From Pseudo-nitzschia pungens (lineage: Eukaryota > Bacillariophyta > Bacillariophyceae > Bacillariales > Bacillariaceae), in contig CM074766.1 in the NCBI GenBank assembly GCA_037355855.1, forward strand, positions 2,728,001 to 2,792,000: DNA of 64,000 nucleotides, written 5' to 3'. The position numbers and the translations under genes are program-made. The notes under the pieces were generated by a model, which saw only the letters and a program-made list of their open reading frames with translations, was not told the DNA's origin and did not search any database. Positions 1 through 9,252 of the stretch are shown here, in pieces (positions within the stretch are counted from its first letter, which is position 1; every line of letters begins with the position of its first letter).

Positions 1-144
1 CAAACCACACGGTTCACAAAATAAAGACGAAAAACACGAAAACAGGAAAACAGGAACAACGACGATGAAAACAACAAGGAAAACAACAACAACAACAACA
101 ACACCAGCGAACGCCTAGTAGTACTGCTGTAATGTAAAGAAATA

Positions 145-235
145 ATTAATCGTAATCGTAATCGTAATCGTAATCGTAATTGTAATTGTAATTGTAAATG
201 TAATCGTTGTCGTCGTCGTCGTCGTTGCCGTCGTC
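145..235. repeat. Simple repeat (GTAATC)n then (CGT)n
   Basis: About nine hexamer units of the GTAATC/GTAATT type are followed by a CGT trinucleotide run. No gene is visible between 1 and 640. Short open frames there are low-complexity (CAG/CTG runs near 328-352). Confidence 0.85.
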
Positions 236-659
236 GTCTAACTCAAGCAAAACGACTTAGCCTTTCGGACATGATTTTCAAGGGAGGAAATCGACTTCTT
301 CTTTGTCTTCAAGAGGGTCGGTCCCTTGCAGCAGCAGCAGCAGCAGCAGCAGGAACGTCGATGAATTGCAACTTTGTTTGTGTACCGGCATTCACAAAAG
401 ATCAGGATTGTGTTGTTGTTGTTTCTCTGCATTCACGAAAGACTGGGATCATCATCGTGTATTTGGTTCCCTGCACTGAGAAAAGACCGGGATCGTTGTG
501 TATTTGGTTGCAGCTGGAACGTTGATCGATAGCAGCAGCAACAACAATGGCAGCAGGAACGTCAATTAATTGCAGCAGCAGGCAGCAGGAAGGACTGGGG
601 TCATCATGTTGTTGTTTCTTTGCATTCCCAAAAGATCGGGATCATTGTGTATGATGCTG

Positions 660-1790
660 TTTGGTGTCGGTGTTGCTGTCGTTGTTTGCTGTCATTGTCG
701 CTGTTCGCTGTCATTGTCGTTGTTTGCTGTTTGCTGTCGCTGTTTGCTGCTGTCGCTGTTGTTTGCTGTCGTTGTCGTTGTTTGCTGTCGTTGTTGCTGT
801 TTGCTGTTTGTTGTTTCGGCATTTGTTTCAGCGTTTGTTTCTTGTTCTTTGTTGTAGACCAAAGGGGAGTGTTTTGGTGAAGATGATGATGGTTGTTTGT
901 ATGTTGTTATTGCTTGTTGCTGTCACTGTCGGTGTTGGTGTCGCTACTGTTGCCGTCGCTTTTGTTGCCGTCGCTGTTGTTGTTGTTGCTGTCACTGCTG
1001 TTGCTGTCGCTGTCGCTGTTTGCTGTCGCTGTTTGCTGTCGCTGTTTGCTGTCGCTGTTTGCTGTCGCTGTTTGCTGTCGCTGTTTGCTGTCGCTGTTTG
1101 CTGTCACTCTTGCTGGCTGCTGGTTGATTGTTACGCGTTGCTGTCGTTGCTGTCGTTCATTGTTGTCGTTCGTTGCTATCGTTCGTTGCTGTCGTTCGTT
1201 TGCTGTCGTTCGTTGCCGTTGTTCGTTTGCTGTTGTTCGTTGCTGTCGTTCGTTGCCGTTGTTCGTTTGCTGTTGTTCGTTGCTGTCGTTCGTTGCTGTT
1301 GTTCGTTGCTGTTGTTCGTTGCTGTTGTTCGTTGCTGTTGTTCGTTTGCTGTTGTTCGTTGCTGTTGTTCGTTGCTGTTGTTCGTTGCTGTTGTTCGTTT
1401 GCTGTCGTTCGTTTGCTGTCGTTCGTTGCTGTTGTTCGTTGCTGTTGTTCGTTGCTGTTGTTCGTTTGCTGTTGTTCGTTGCTGTTGTTCGTTGCTGTTG
1501 TTCGTTGCTGTTGTTCGTTGCTGTTGTTCGTTTGCTGTCGTTCGTTTGCTGTCGTTCGTTGCTGTTGTTCGTTGCTGCCGTTCGTTGGTGTCCTTGCTGT
1601 CGTTCGTTGCTGTTGTTCGTTGCTGTTGTTCGTTGCTGTCGTTAGTTTGCTGTCGTTCGTTGCTGTCGTTCCTTGCTGTCGTTCCTTGCTGTCGTTCCTT
1701 GCTGTCGTTCGTTTGCTGTCGTTCGTTTGCTGTCGTTCCTTCCTGTCCTTGCTATTGTTCGTTGCTGTTGTTCGTTGCTGTCAATCGAAA
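660..1790. repeat. 13-bp tandem repeat array, two subtypes
   Basis: From about 660 to 1110 the unit is close to GCTGTCGCTGTTT; from about 1130 to 1790 it is GTTGCTGTTGTTC or GTTGCTGTCGTTC. The plus strand is almost free of A. Because 13 is not a multiple of 3, the array stays open in several frames at once and yields long Val/Cys/Leu/Phe-rich frames that should not be taken as genes. Occasional 14-bp units (an extra T) break the phase. From 1791 to 2250 I see no gene, only AT-rich sequence before the ABCG stop codon. Confidence 0.9.
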
Positions 1791-2250
1791 TTTATGTGTT
1801 TCTTGTCTTTGTTGTTGCACCTCGAGGGGGAGGGGCAGGCAGTGCTCGCAGAATTCCTTTCTTAAGTGCCCGGTACTTATAGTACCTGGCCTAGCGTAAT
1901 AATAAATGCAATGACAATAATTTACAGTATTAATCACTAAGTGAGTTTAACTACTGACAATATGCGCCACCGCGCGATTTTGTTAATGTAGTCTCTCTCT
2001 AGTCTCGACGAGGAACATTTTTTCGTAAATATAATAATAGTGAGAAATCACAACTACTGCTTCATTAGCATTGTAATAGTATGAAATAATAATATTGTTA
2101 GTAGTGTTGTTGCTTGGAACGGACTATACACATTGCCATTGTGTTGCATGGACTTGGTCGACAAGCAAGACTTTTTTTCTTTTTTTCAAATCGTTTTCTT
2201 CCTTCGGAGCACCAATGCGCATTGCATTGCATCGCGTCGCGTCGCTGTTT

Positions 2251-4833
2251 CTAAAAGCTGGCCTTGCCCTTGAGAAGCACCATCGAGGTGACCCGGCAGA
2301 CCACCGCGATCGCAACGAGGATGACCCAGTACCAGTAGGATTCGAGTTGGTACACGCCGTTGTTCTCCAGCAGATCCCTGCAGACGGGCGTCTCGCATTC
2401 CCCGAATTCGTACAGCGCCGCCAACCGAATGGCGTACGTCAGCGAGCACAGGTACTGGGCCCACCGGAGGAATTCCGGGATGAGGTTGATCTGTATGAAG
2501 AATCCCGAAAAGAGGAGCTGCGGGACGATGAGCGCCGGCATGAGCTCGGCGGCCACGTTGGGGTCCTCGACGCAGCTGCCGATGAAGATCCCGATACTGG
2601 TGCTGGCCAGTGCCAGCATGAAGTTGAGCCCCAGAAAGTAGAAAAAGTTCATCTGGAATCCCATGAGGAAAAACGCCGCGACGAGCTGTGTTAGGACCTG
2701 TAGAAAGACCGTGAAGCACTCGAGCGTGAATTTTGCCAAAAAGTAGGGAAGGACCGAGTAGTGGTTGGTGGAGTACTCTCTCAAAAAGACGGGTCGATCC
2801 TTGGGGAATTCCATGAGGGAGGATTCGGCGACCCCAAACATGGTGGAAATCAGCAGGTTGGCAATGGCTGCATTCGGAACATCGAACATTTGGGACGTTG
2901 AAAATCCAAAGAAAGGAAGAAGAACCAAAAAAAAGAAAGAAAAACAAAAAAGACAAACATTCCAAACAAATCGGATTCTGCGAATGAGATGCGTTGTTCG
3001 CGATCGACCGGGATGCAAAAGTCAACAAGCCAGCCGCGACGCAATACCAGAAACACACAAGACGCTTATCACTGCAAGTCATGATGATGATGATGATGAT
3101 GATGAAAATCATGCATAACATGTGTTATCATCATCCAACAAGCACTTCTCACATCACTTCTCACACCACACCACAACACAACACAACACGCACCGCCAAA
3201 GGACGCCATGACCTCCGGGTACTCGAAATACGAGGCGTCTCCCACCGCGTAAAAGATCATTCCGAACAAGAGTCCAAAGACCGTGGTGCTTCCGATTCTC
3301 ACCACAAAGGAGAACTTGTCCCGGACCAATTTCTTGATTTCCCGGTCGAACAGGAGCCGCGTCTGGGTGACGAATCCCGCGTGGTTCTTGTTGTTCTTCT
3401 TGTTTTTGTTGGAATTCGATGCATGGTTGCCCGGCGGTTGGATCGCGTTCTGTCTGTTTTTTTTGGGATTCGCCCGCTCGCCGGCAAAGAATCCCTTGGC
3501 TTCCAGGTCCTCAATCGTGTTGGTTTGGGCGACTTGCTGGTAAATGCACGACGGAAGGAAAGAAGAACGGATGGATGGAAGGAAGGAAGCCGAGCAAGCC
3601 ATCAAGCCATCAAGCCAGAAATAACAATTGAAAATAATGAAAATAACAATGATAATCACGATAATGAAAATCCAGCGATAGTTGATGCGTGTGTGTGGTG
3701 AGAACTAACTCTGTTGCACAGTGTGTCGACTACAGTGACAAAAACACACACAATGCACAAACACACACACACAATGCACAATGCACACAGACACGCACCA
3801 GAATCCAGTCCGCAATGTTGTAGTCCTCGGGTTTCGGAAAGCCGTTCGAAGCAAAGGCCTTCCGCAGCGGCTCCCCCATGGGCCCCTGGTACAAGAGCCG
3901 GCCCCCCAGCAGCAGCAGCAGATTGTCGATCGCCCGGACCACCGGCGGCGGCGGCTGGTGGATCGTCACGATCACCGTGGCACCGGCGTCGGCAATCTTG
4001 CGCAGAATCTCCACCAGGCTCTGCGCCGAGTAGGAATCCAGCCCCGACGTCGGCTCGTCCAGCACCACGATCTCCGGGTTGGTCACCAGCTCGACGCCGC
4101 ACTGGACGCGCTTCTTCTCGCCGCCGCTGAGGCCGCCGGCCATGAGGGGGCCCCCGCCGATGAGCGTGTCGGCGCACTTCCCGAGGCGGAGCTTGTCGAG
4201 AATGTCGTCGACGACCGCCTCGATGGCATCGTCGCTCAGGTTTCGATCGAGACGGAGCCGGGCCGAGAAGCGGATGGCCTCCCGTGGGGTGCAGGTGGAG
4301 GGAATCGTCACGTCCTGCTCGACGTAGGCAATCTGCTGGCGGACGGAAATGTCGGACGGATCGACGGGGCGATCGTCCAGTCGGACCGTGCCGCTTTTTT
4401 CCAGCGACGAACTCGAACTCGAGCTCGAGCTTCCACCGATCCGCCCCGTCAAGAGCTTGAGCAGGCTCGTCTTTCCGCTCCCCGACGGACCCATGATGGC
4501 CGTGAGCGTCTTGGCCGGAAAGCTTCCGGAAATGCCGCCGAGGATTTTGGTGGGGGGAGGGGAGTTGGCCTTTTTCGGAGTCTTGGTCGACAGCCAAATG
4601 TCCTCGAATTCCAGTGTGTGGCCGGCTCGAGCGGCAAAGATGGAGCTCGGCCCTTTCCCTTGCCGTTGTTGTGGTGGTTGTTGTTGTGGTGGTGGTGGTT
4701 GCTGTGCCTGGGGATGCTTCTTTGGCGTGGCGCCACCACCGGTTTCAACGTCGTTGTCGTTGTCGTTGTAGTTGTAGTCCAGAGTCTTGGTAGGGATTGC
4801 CATGGCAACCTCTTCCAGTGTTTTGGGTGGCAT
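2251..4833 (-). CDS. ABCG-family half-transporter (ATP-binding cassette, subfamily G/white type), three exons
   Basis: Predicted exons are 4833-3799, 3536-3194 and 2867-2251 (minus), giving about 664 residues, a normal size for an ABCG half-transporter. The nucleotide-binding domain comes first: Walker A GPSGSGKT (115-122), signature LSGGEKKR (235-242), Walker B VVLDEPTSGLD (256-266) and switch His in TIHQP (292). The transmembrane domain follows in exons 2 and 3, with hydrophobic helices beginning at FSFVVRIGSTTVFGLLFG. Introns are GT-AG: 3798-3537 (donor GTGCGT, phase 0) and 3193-2868 (donor GTGCGT, acceptor GAATGCAG, phase 1). Splicing restores the family-like joins ADWIL/QVAQ and SFG/AIANLL. 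The start is the ATG at 4833; the frame stays open upstream to about 4998 but has no ATG there, and a GTAAGG/GTGAGT near 4993-4980 leaves room for an upstream exon. A Ser9 run sits at about 135-143. ABCG half-transporters work as dimers in membranes exporting lipids or other hydrophobic compounds; the substrate cannot be read from the sequence. Confidence 0.9.
3070..3115. repeat. (GAT)n microsatellite inside ABCG intron 2
   Basis: About eight ATG/GAT units lie within intron 2. Intron 1 (3537-3798) likewise carries CACACA/GTGTGT tracts near 3740-3795. Both introns are short (262 and 326 nt) and low in complexity, which supports the non-coding call. Confidence 0.8.
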
Positions 4834-5529
4834 GGTCGATTCGTCTTCTTCTTCTTCTTTTTGCGTTGTTGTTGTTGTTGTGGTGGTGTTGGTGGCGGTA
4901 GTAGTGACTGGTTCACTTGCTTTGTGGGAACTCCAAATGATGGCAAGCAACGCGATAATTGAACAAGTGGCGTAACTCACCGCTAACCTTACTTGCAATC
5001 AATGATGCAGCAGAAGAATTTCTTTTTTCTTCGGCGAGCTCGGAGGCCTGACGTCCCGCGTCAACCATGAGATCATGACAAGGTCAGATTAATCATAGTA
5101 CTGTATCCACGGTACGGGTAACGTACGTAGTAGTAGTGACGTTACTGTATTCCGGCGAAATCATCGAATGCATCTCAAATCAAAACAATCAACAATCAAA
5201 ATCATCCGGGAATTGTTGGACGCGACTCGACGCGACGCGATATGACGCGACGCAAGGGGAGAAAATAATGCTTCGTAGAATTATGAGATTCATTGTGTCA
5301 CAAGAACTAACCTTATTATTACAACTAATTACTTCGTAATCTTACGGTACTTCGTAACTTACTTCGCATTACCGTACTCGTCCACTAGAGGTAACCTTAC
5401 TCGTAATCTTACTCATACTCTCCATGTTGTTAATTAAGGTTACTCGAAGTACGGTAAGAACCTTACTTGTACGAAGTAACTTACTACGAACTTCGGCGAA
5501 TTAGTAGTAACTTACCGGTACGTAAGGCT
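4834..5529. other. Upstream region of ABCG with degenerate short repeats
   Basis: No coding sequence is supported. The segment 5320-5525 holds scattered, degenerate copies of ACTTAC(TTCGTA/TCGTA)ATCTTAC-like words on both strands. The ABCG promoter is presumably at the left of this interval (minus-strand gene). No core promoter element can be named with confidence. Confidence 0.5.
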
Positions 5530-5777
5530 TTCGTTTTAAAAAATAATAGAAGTAGAACGCGACCCAAATTTTTTGTAAGACTCAAATATTTTCTTCAGTC
5601 ACTTAATCAAATTAATCAACCCCATTCTAGTTTTCTCGTGCCTTTTTCAAAAAAAATAATTTATTTTCTTAGAAAAATTCCCCTCTCCCCCTATTTTTTT
5701 TAAATGTGACTCACTCAAAATTCACTCCCCCCAAAAAAAATTTTCACGACGACACAAATTATTTCCCGGCACACCCC
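5530..5777 (-). mobile_element. Element E, left-end fragment
   Basis: This AT-rich block with T-runs matches 13190-13460 of element A: shared words include AAGACTCAA, GTCACTTAATCAAATTAATCAAC and the block ATTTCCC(G/A)(G/T)CACACCCC. It stops at the gypsy-1 insertion; the matching sequence resumes at 11626 with ACCCCTCAAGAAATTC. Confidence 0.8.
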
Positions 5778-5967
5778 TGCCATACCCCGGGTCTACTAGT
5801 GATTAGAAAGTAGTAGTGATATGCAAATTGTGAGCCCTATTGGTTAGTCTATTTGCTACAGTTCTAAGAGCCCTCCGAATCAGCGATTCTGTCGGCTCGC
5901 TGATTCTTTTATCCTTATCCTTAATCCAGTCCCGAGTGGACTCGTGACTGTATTTTGGTGCACGGCA
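5778..5967 (-). repeat. Gypsy-1 3' LTR
   Basis: 190 bp, running TGCCATACCCC to GTGCACGGCA on the plus strand. A perfect 10-bp inverted repeat (5877-5886 with 5897-5906, loop of 10) can form a hairpin. It appears identical to the other LTR at 11436-11625. Confidence 0.95.
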
Positions 5968-5985
5968 TACTCCTCCATGGTACTG
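5968..5985 (-). other. Gypsy-1 polypurine tract region
   Basis: The 18 nt between the pol stop codon and the 3' LTR read CATGGAGGAGTA next to the LTR in the element's direction. The GGAGGAG core is the likely plus-strand primer. Gypsy-2 has GGGGGAGCA at the same place. Confidence 0.65.
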
Positions 5986-8900
5986 TTACGATTTAATAGG
6001 ATCCCTGCAATAATAGGGGTGTACTCTCCTAATGTTAACCCGGTCGGTTACAAAGGGAGCAGTTTCAATAGTTACAGTTCCATTATCATGGGCCTTGAGC
6101 ACCTTGTAAGGTCCTTGCCGTGGGAAGGATAGTTTTGGAATAATGCCCTTCCTTTCCAGGGTGACATAGTCTCCTTCTTTATAGACATGGGGGATCCTTT
6201 TCTGGTTTTCCCTGATGTTGCTCTTGTGGATGCTTTTCTGCTTCCTTGCTTGGATTGCTTCCCAATCCACTGGGAAGTTCACCGGCATGAACATGTCTCG
6301 ACCAAACACCAGTTGCGCTGGGGAGTACCCCAGGGTGGTATGGATGGCGCTTCTGATAGCATATGCTGCCTTGGTGGTGAATTCCTCAAAAGGGTCCTCC
6401 TCGTGGAGGTCCCTGTTTTCCAGGTTGAAGGACAACAGACAGTCCTTTAATACCTGGTGGATCCTTTCCAACACCGAGTTGGATTGTGGGTTCCAAGCCC
6501 CGCTGGGCTTTCTTTTCATCCCCATGTTCTCGCAGAGCTCTTGGAACTCTGCTTTGAACTCACTCCCGCCATCAAAGCCAATTTCCTTTGGGCGCGGATA
6601 TCTTGCCAGCCAGGTACTGTCCAACAATCGTTGAGTTTCTGCTGCATTTGGGGAGTCCTTCAGGTGAGCCAGTTCAAACCATCCGGTCACTGGGTCCACC
6701 ATGGTGAGGACATGGATTTGGTAGTCTTTACCATTCTTGTTGTGGACAGTTGCAGGTCCCCAGAGGTCCACATTGACCCTCTGCCATTTGGTGACCTCAG
6801 CTGCTTTTTCCGGTAGTAGTCCATACTTCTTCCGGCCACTCTTCTTAAACATCTGACACGTGTGGCAGTGCTTACAAAGGTCCTGGACGTCCTTCCGTAG
6901 GCCTTTCCAGGTGAAGACTGAGCGTATGCTCTGTTCCATTCTCTTTTCTCCGGGATGGACCAACATGCTGTGGTACCATTCCATAACTCTATCCTTGAGT
7001 TTATCGGGAATCAGGATCTTTCCTTCTTTATGGATTAGGTTGTAACCTTCCACCATTTTGGTGGTTAGTCGATTGTCTTTTTCCAGAGCGTTCCCGATTC
7101 CTGTGTCCTGTTGCTGGTAGAACTGAATCATGTCCGGGGCAAGTGGGAATGCACTATTGCCCTGGAATTCTTCCGGCGCTTCTCCAAGCGGGAATAGGAG
7201 TTGCCGGAGGTGCTCTTCCTCATCCGCGTAGGTGAGGGGCTTATTTGGTGGTAGCCATTCCACCGTATCTGCTGGGTCATCCGTAATATCCAGTCGTGAT
7301 AGTGCATCTGCTGCATCGTTGTCTTTGCCAGCCACATGCTTGACTACCGGGTGGAACTCCTCCATGAGGAGTCTCCACCGGACCATCCTTTGGGTGGGCA
7401 TCTGCTGATAGAGCAGGTTAAGGTGGTCTGTGTGAATAATCACATCTTGTCCTCGTAGGATTCCTTCAAATGCCTTCAGGCCTTCTACTATGCCCAGGAG
7501 TTCTTTTTCTCCAACAGTGTAGTTGAGCTGCGCCGAGTTCAGTTTCCGGGTGTAGAAACCAAGGGGCTTGCCATCTTGGCATACAGTTGCTCCCAGTTGC
7601 CTATCGCTGGCGTCTGAGTAGAGATGAAATGGTTTCGTAAAGTCCGGGAATGCAAGCTTAGCTTCATCTGCGAGCATCCTCTTCGCCTCCATGAAAGCTT
7701 TCTGCTCTGCTGGGCCCCAGTACCAGTTCATTTTGCCCTTTTTCCCTGCGAGTTTGTTCAGAGGGGCTAGGATGTGGGAGCGGCGCTTCCACATGTCCCT
7801 GTAAAAGTTTACCATTCCAAGAAACATCTTGAGTTGCTTGGTGTTCTTGGGGGCTTCTAGTCGCTTCATCGCCTCCAGTTTCTTTGGCTGGGGCTGAATG
7901 CCTTCTGTTGTTAACAGAAATCCCAGATATTCCACTTCTTTTTGCATGAAGAAGGATTTTCTGAGGTTGGCTCGGAAGCCAGCATCGTCCAGTCTCCGTA
8001 GGACTGTATCGATTTTGTGGAGGTGATCCTGTTCGGACTCGCCTTCCCTCTGTATGATTAGGATGTCGTCGATATAGACGAGGACATAGTCCAGGTCCCC
8101 TAGTAGGTTCATCATGACTGACTGGAAGATATCGGGCGCACATGCAATTCCCATTGCCAATCGTTTGTAGGCATATTTTCCCCATGGTAAAATGGTCGAG
8201 CAGATCTTCTGGCTCTCCTTGCAAATGGGAATGGTATAATATCCCTGGGACAAGTCGAGCGCCGTAGCTGACTTGAACTTTTGTAGTCTTTGGATCGTTT
8301 CCCCTATTCGTGGTAGTGGGAATGGTTTCCTTTGGATGGCTGCGTTCATCTTTCGGAAGTCGGTCAGGACGCGAATGTCCCCTGTCTTCTTGGGTTGACA
8401 GAAGGTAGGGGATGCCCACGGTGAGTCGTCATCGTGGGGGAGTTTTTCCAGGACTCCAATATCACAGAGCCTAGTGATCTCCTTTCGGAGTGCTTGTTCA
8501 AAGGCATGGGGTACAGAATAGTACCTCTGCCGGACCGGTTTGACCCCTGGTTGGAGTTCAATGGACACCGGTTCTATATTTTTGAGCAGACCCAATCCTC
8601 CTCCAAAGAGTGTTGGGAATTTCTTCAGTGTTTTCTTCAGCGCTTCCTTGGACGCGTCTGTAATCTCCAGGTCATTGACCATAGCATCTATATCGACTTT
8701 GGAGTAGTTTGCGTCCAGGATTTTGGCTTGCCTTTCTTCCTCTTGTTGGAGGATTGGACTTTGTGTGTTGGCAAAGAATACTGCCTCACATTTGTCCGGG
8801 TCAGAGAGCTCCCCCATCCCCTTCATGGGAATAGAGTCACCCTGCCATTCGATCGTACGGGAGCTGTATTTTATATCCAGTCCCAGTTGTGCCATTAGAT

Positions 8901-9252
8901 CGGATCCTATAATCATGTCATAGGGTACTTCCTCATGGTGATGATACTCATCCACTTGGAAGGTCCACTTGATGGTCTTGGAGTTTGAAAATTCTATCAG
9001 CCTTAGTCCCACTGAAGCCGCAGACTTGGTTCTGAACTTGCCTCCATATGTGTTGTAGGTGACAGATCTTTGGTCTCGGTTCGTTAGTTGACTTCGGTTG
9101 ACAAAGTGCCTTAGTATGATGGATTTGGAGCACCCGGAGTCGAGTAGGCCCCGGAGCATCCTCCCCCTTCCCTTGTGGTCCAATACCTCCACACAGACGT
9201 CTGCGAATCGGTTGATTACGCGCGGTCCGGTGTGGATGGTATCAGGAGCCAT
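5986..9252 (-). CDS. pol: Gypsy-1 pol polyprotein (protease, RT, RNase H, integrase)
   Basis: 1088 residues, uninterrupted. The aspartic protease has LLDSG at 36-40. Reverse transcriptase spans roughly 225-430 with ALDLSQGYY (331-339) and the catalytic YIDD (393-396). RNase H follows with LYSDAS (544-549) and THTDHLNLL-type sequence near 607-613. The integrase has a zinc domain (H761, H766, C796, C799), catalytic D829 (NVDLWGP), D894 (GFDGGSEF) and E929 (NSVLERIH), then a GPY/F-like module near 1047-1062. The RT-RNaseH-integrase order is that of Ty3/gypsy. I see no chromodomain. The first codon ATG directly follows the gag TGA in the same frame, so translation needs stop readthrough or re-initiation. 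It is nearly the same length as the gypsy-2 protein. Confidence 0.95.
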   Translation of the reverse strand: MAPDTIHTGPRVINRFADVCVEVLDHKGRGRMLRGLLDSGCSKSIILRHFVNRSQLTNRDQRSVTYNTYGGKFRTKSAASVGLRLIEFSNSKTIKWTFQVDEYHHHEEVPYDMIIGSDLMAQLGLDIKYSSRTIEWQGDSIPMKGMGELSDPDKCEAVFFANTQSPILQQEEERQAKILDANYSKVDIDAMVNDLEITDASKEALKKTLKKFPTLFGGGLGLLKNIEPVSIELQPGVKPVRQRYYSVPHAFEQALRKEITRLCDIGVLEKLPHDDDSPWASPTFCQPKKTGDIRVLTDFRKMNAAIQRKPFPLPRIGETIQRLQKFKSATALDLSQGYYTIPICKESQKICSTILPWGKYAYKRLAMGIACAPDIFQSVMMNLLGDLDYVLVYIDDILIIQREGESEQDHLHKIDTVLRRLDDAGFRANLRKSFFMQKEVEYLGFLLTTEGIQPQPKKLEAMKRLEAPKNTKQLKMFLGMVNFYRDMWKRRSHILAPLNKLAGKKGKMNWYWGPAEQKAFMEAKRMLADEAKLAFPDFTKPFHLYSDASDRQLGATVCQDGKPLGFYTRKLNSAQLNYTVGEKELLGIVEGLKAFEGILRGQDVIIHTDHLNLLYQQMPTQRMVRWRLLMEEFHPVVKHVAGKDNDAADALSRLDITDDPADTVEWLPPNKPLTYADEEEHLRQLLFPLGEAPEEFQGNSAFPLAPDMIQFYQQQDTGIGNALEKDNRLTTKMVEGYNLIHKEGKILIPDKLKDRVMEWYHSMLVHPGEKRMEQSIRSVFTWKGLRKDVQDLCKHCHTCQMFKKSGRKKYGLLPEKAAEVTKWQRVNVDLWGPATVHNKNGKDYQIHVLTMVDPVTGWFELAHLKDSPNAAETQRLLDSTWLARYPRPKEIGFDGGSEFKAEFQELCENMGMKRKPSGAWNPQSNSVLERIHQVLKDCLLSFNLENRDLHEEDPFEEFTTKAAYAIRSAIHTTLGYSPAQLVFGRDMFMPVNFPVDWEAIQARKQKSIHKSNIRENQKRIPHVYKEGDYVTLERKGIIPKLSFPRQGPYKVLKAHDNGTVTIETAPFVTDRVNIRRVHPYYCRDPIKS

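Noticed and set aside
661..1899. Long Val/Cys/Leu/Phe frames (up to 412 codons)
   Set aside because: They are open because the 13-bp repeat lacks stop codons in several phases at once; composition is pure repeat.
2095..2694. 199-codon plus-strand frame opposite ABCG exon 3
   Set aside because: Antisense shadow of a well-supported coding exon.
3656..4597. 313-codon frame on the minus strand overlapping ABCG
   Set aside because: It is the ABCG exon read in another phase (Arg/Pro/His-rich) with no conserved domain.
4834..4998. N-terminal extension of the ABCG protein to 4998 with a hydrophobic segment
   Set aside because: No ATG in that extension; it begins at a TTG and includes splice-donor-like GTAAGG and GTGAGT.
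5515..5535. Left terminus of element E at GTACGTAAGGCTTTCG
   Set aside because: The match to CGTCCGAAAACTG is too weak and its flank (TA) does not equal the AA at the other end; the left end is left undefined.
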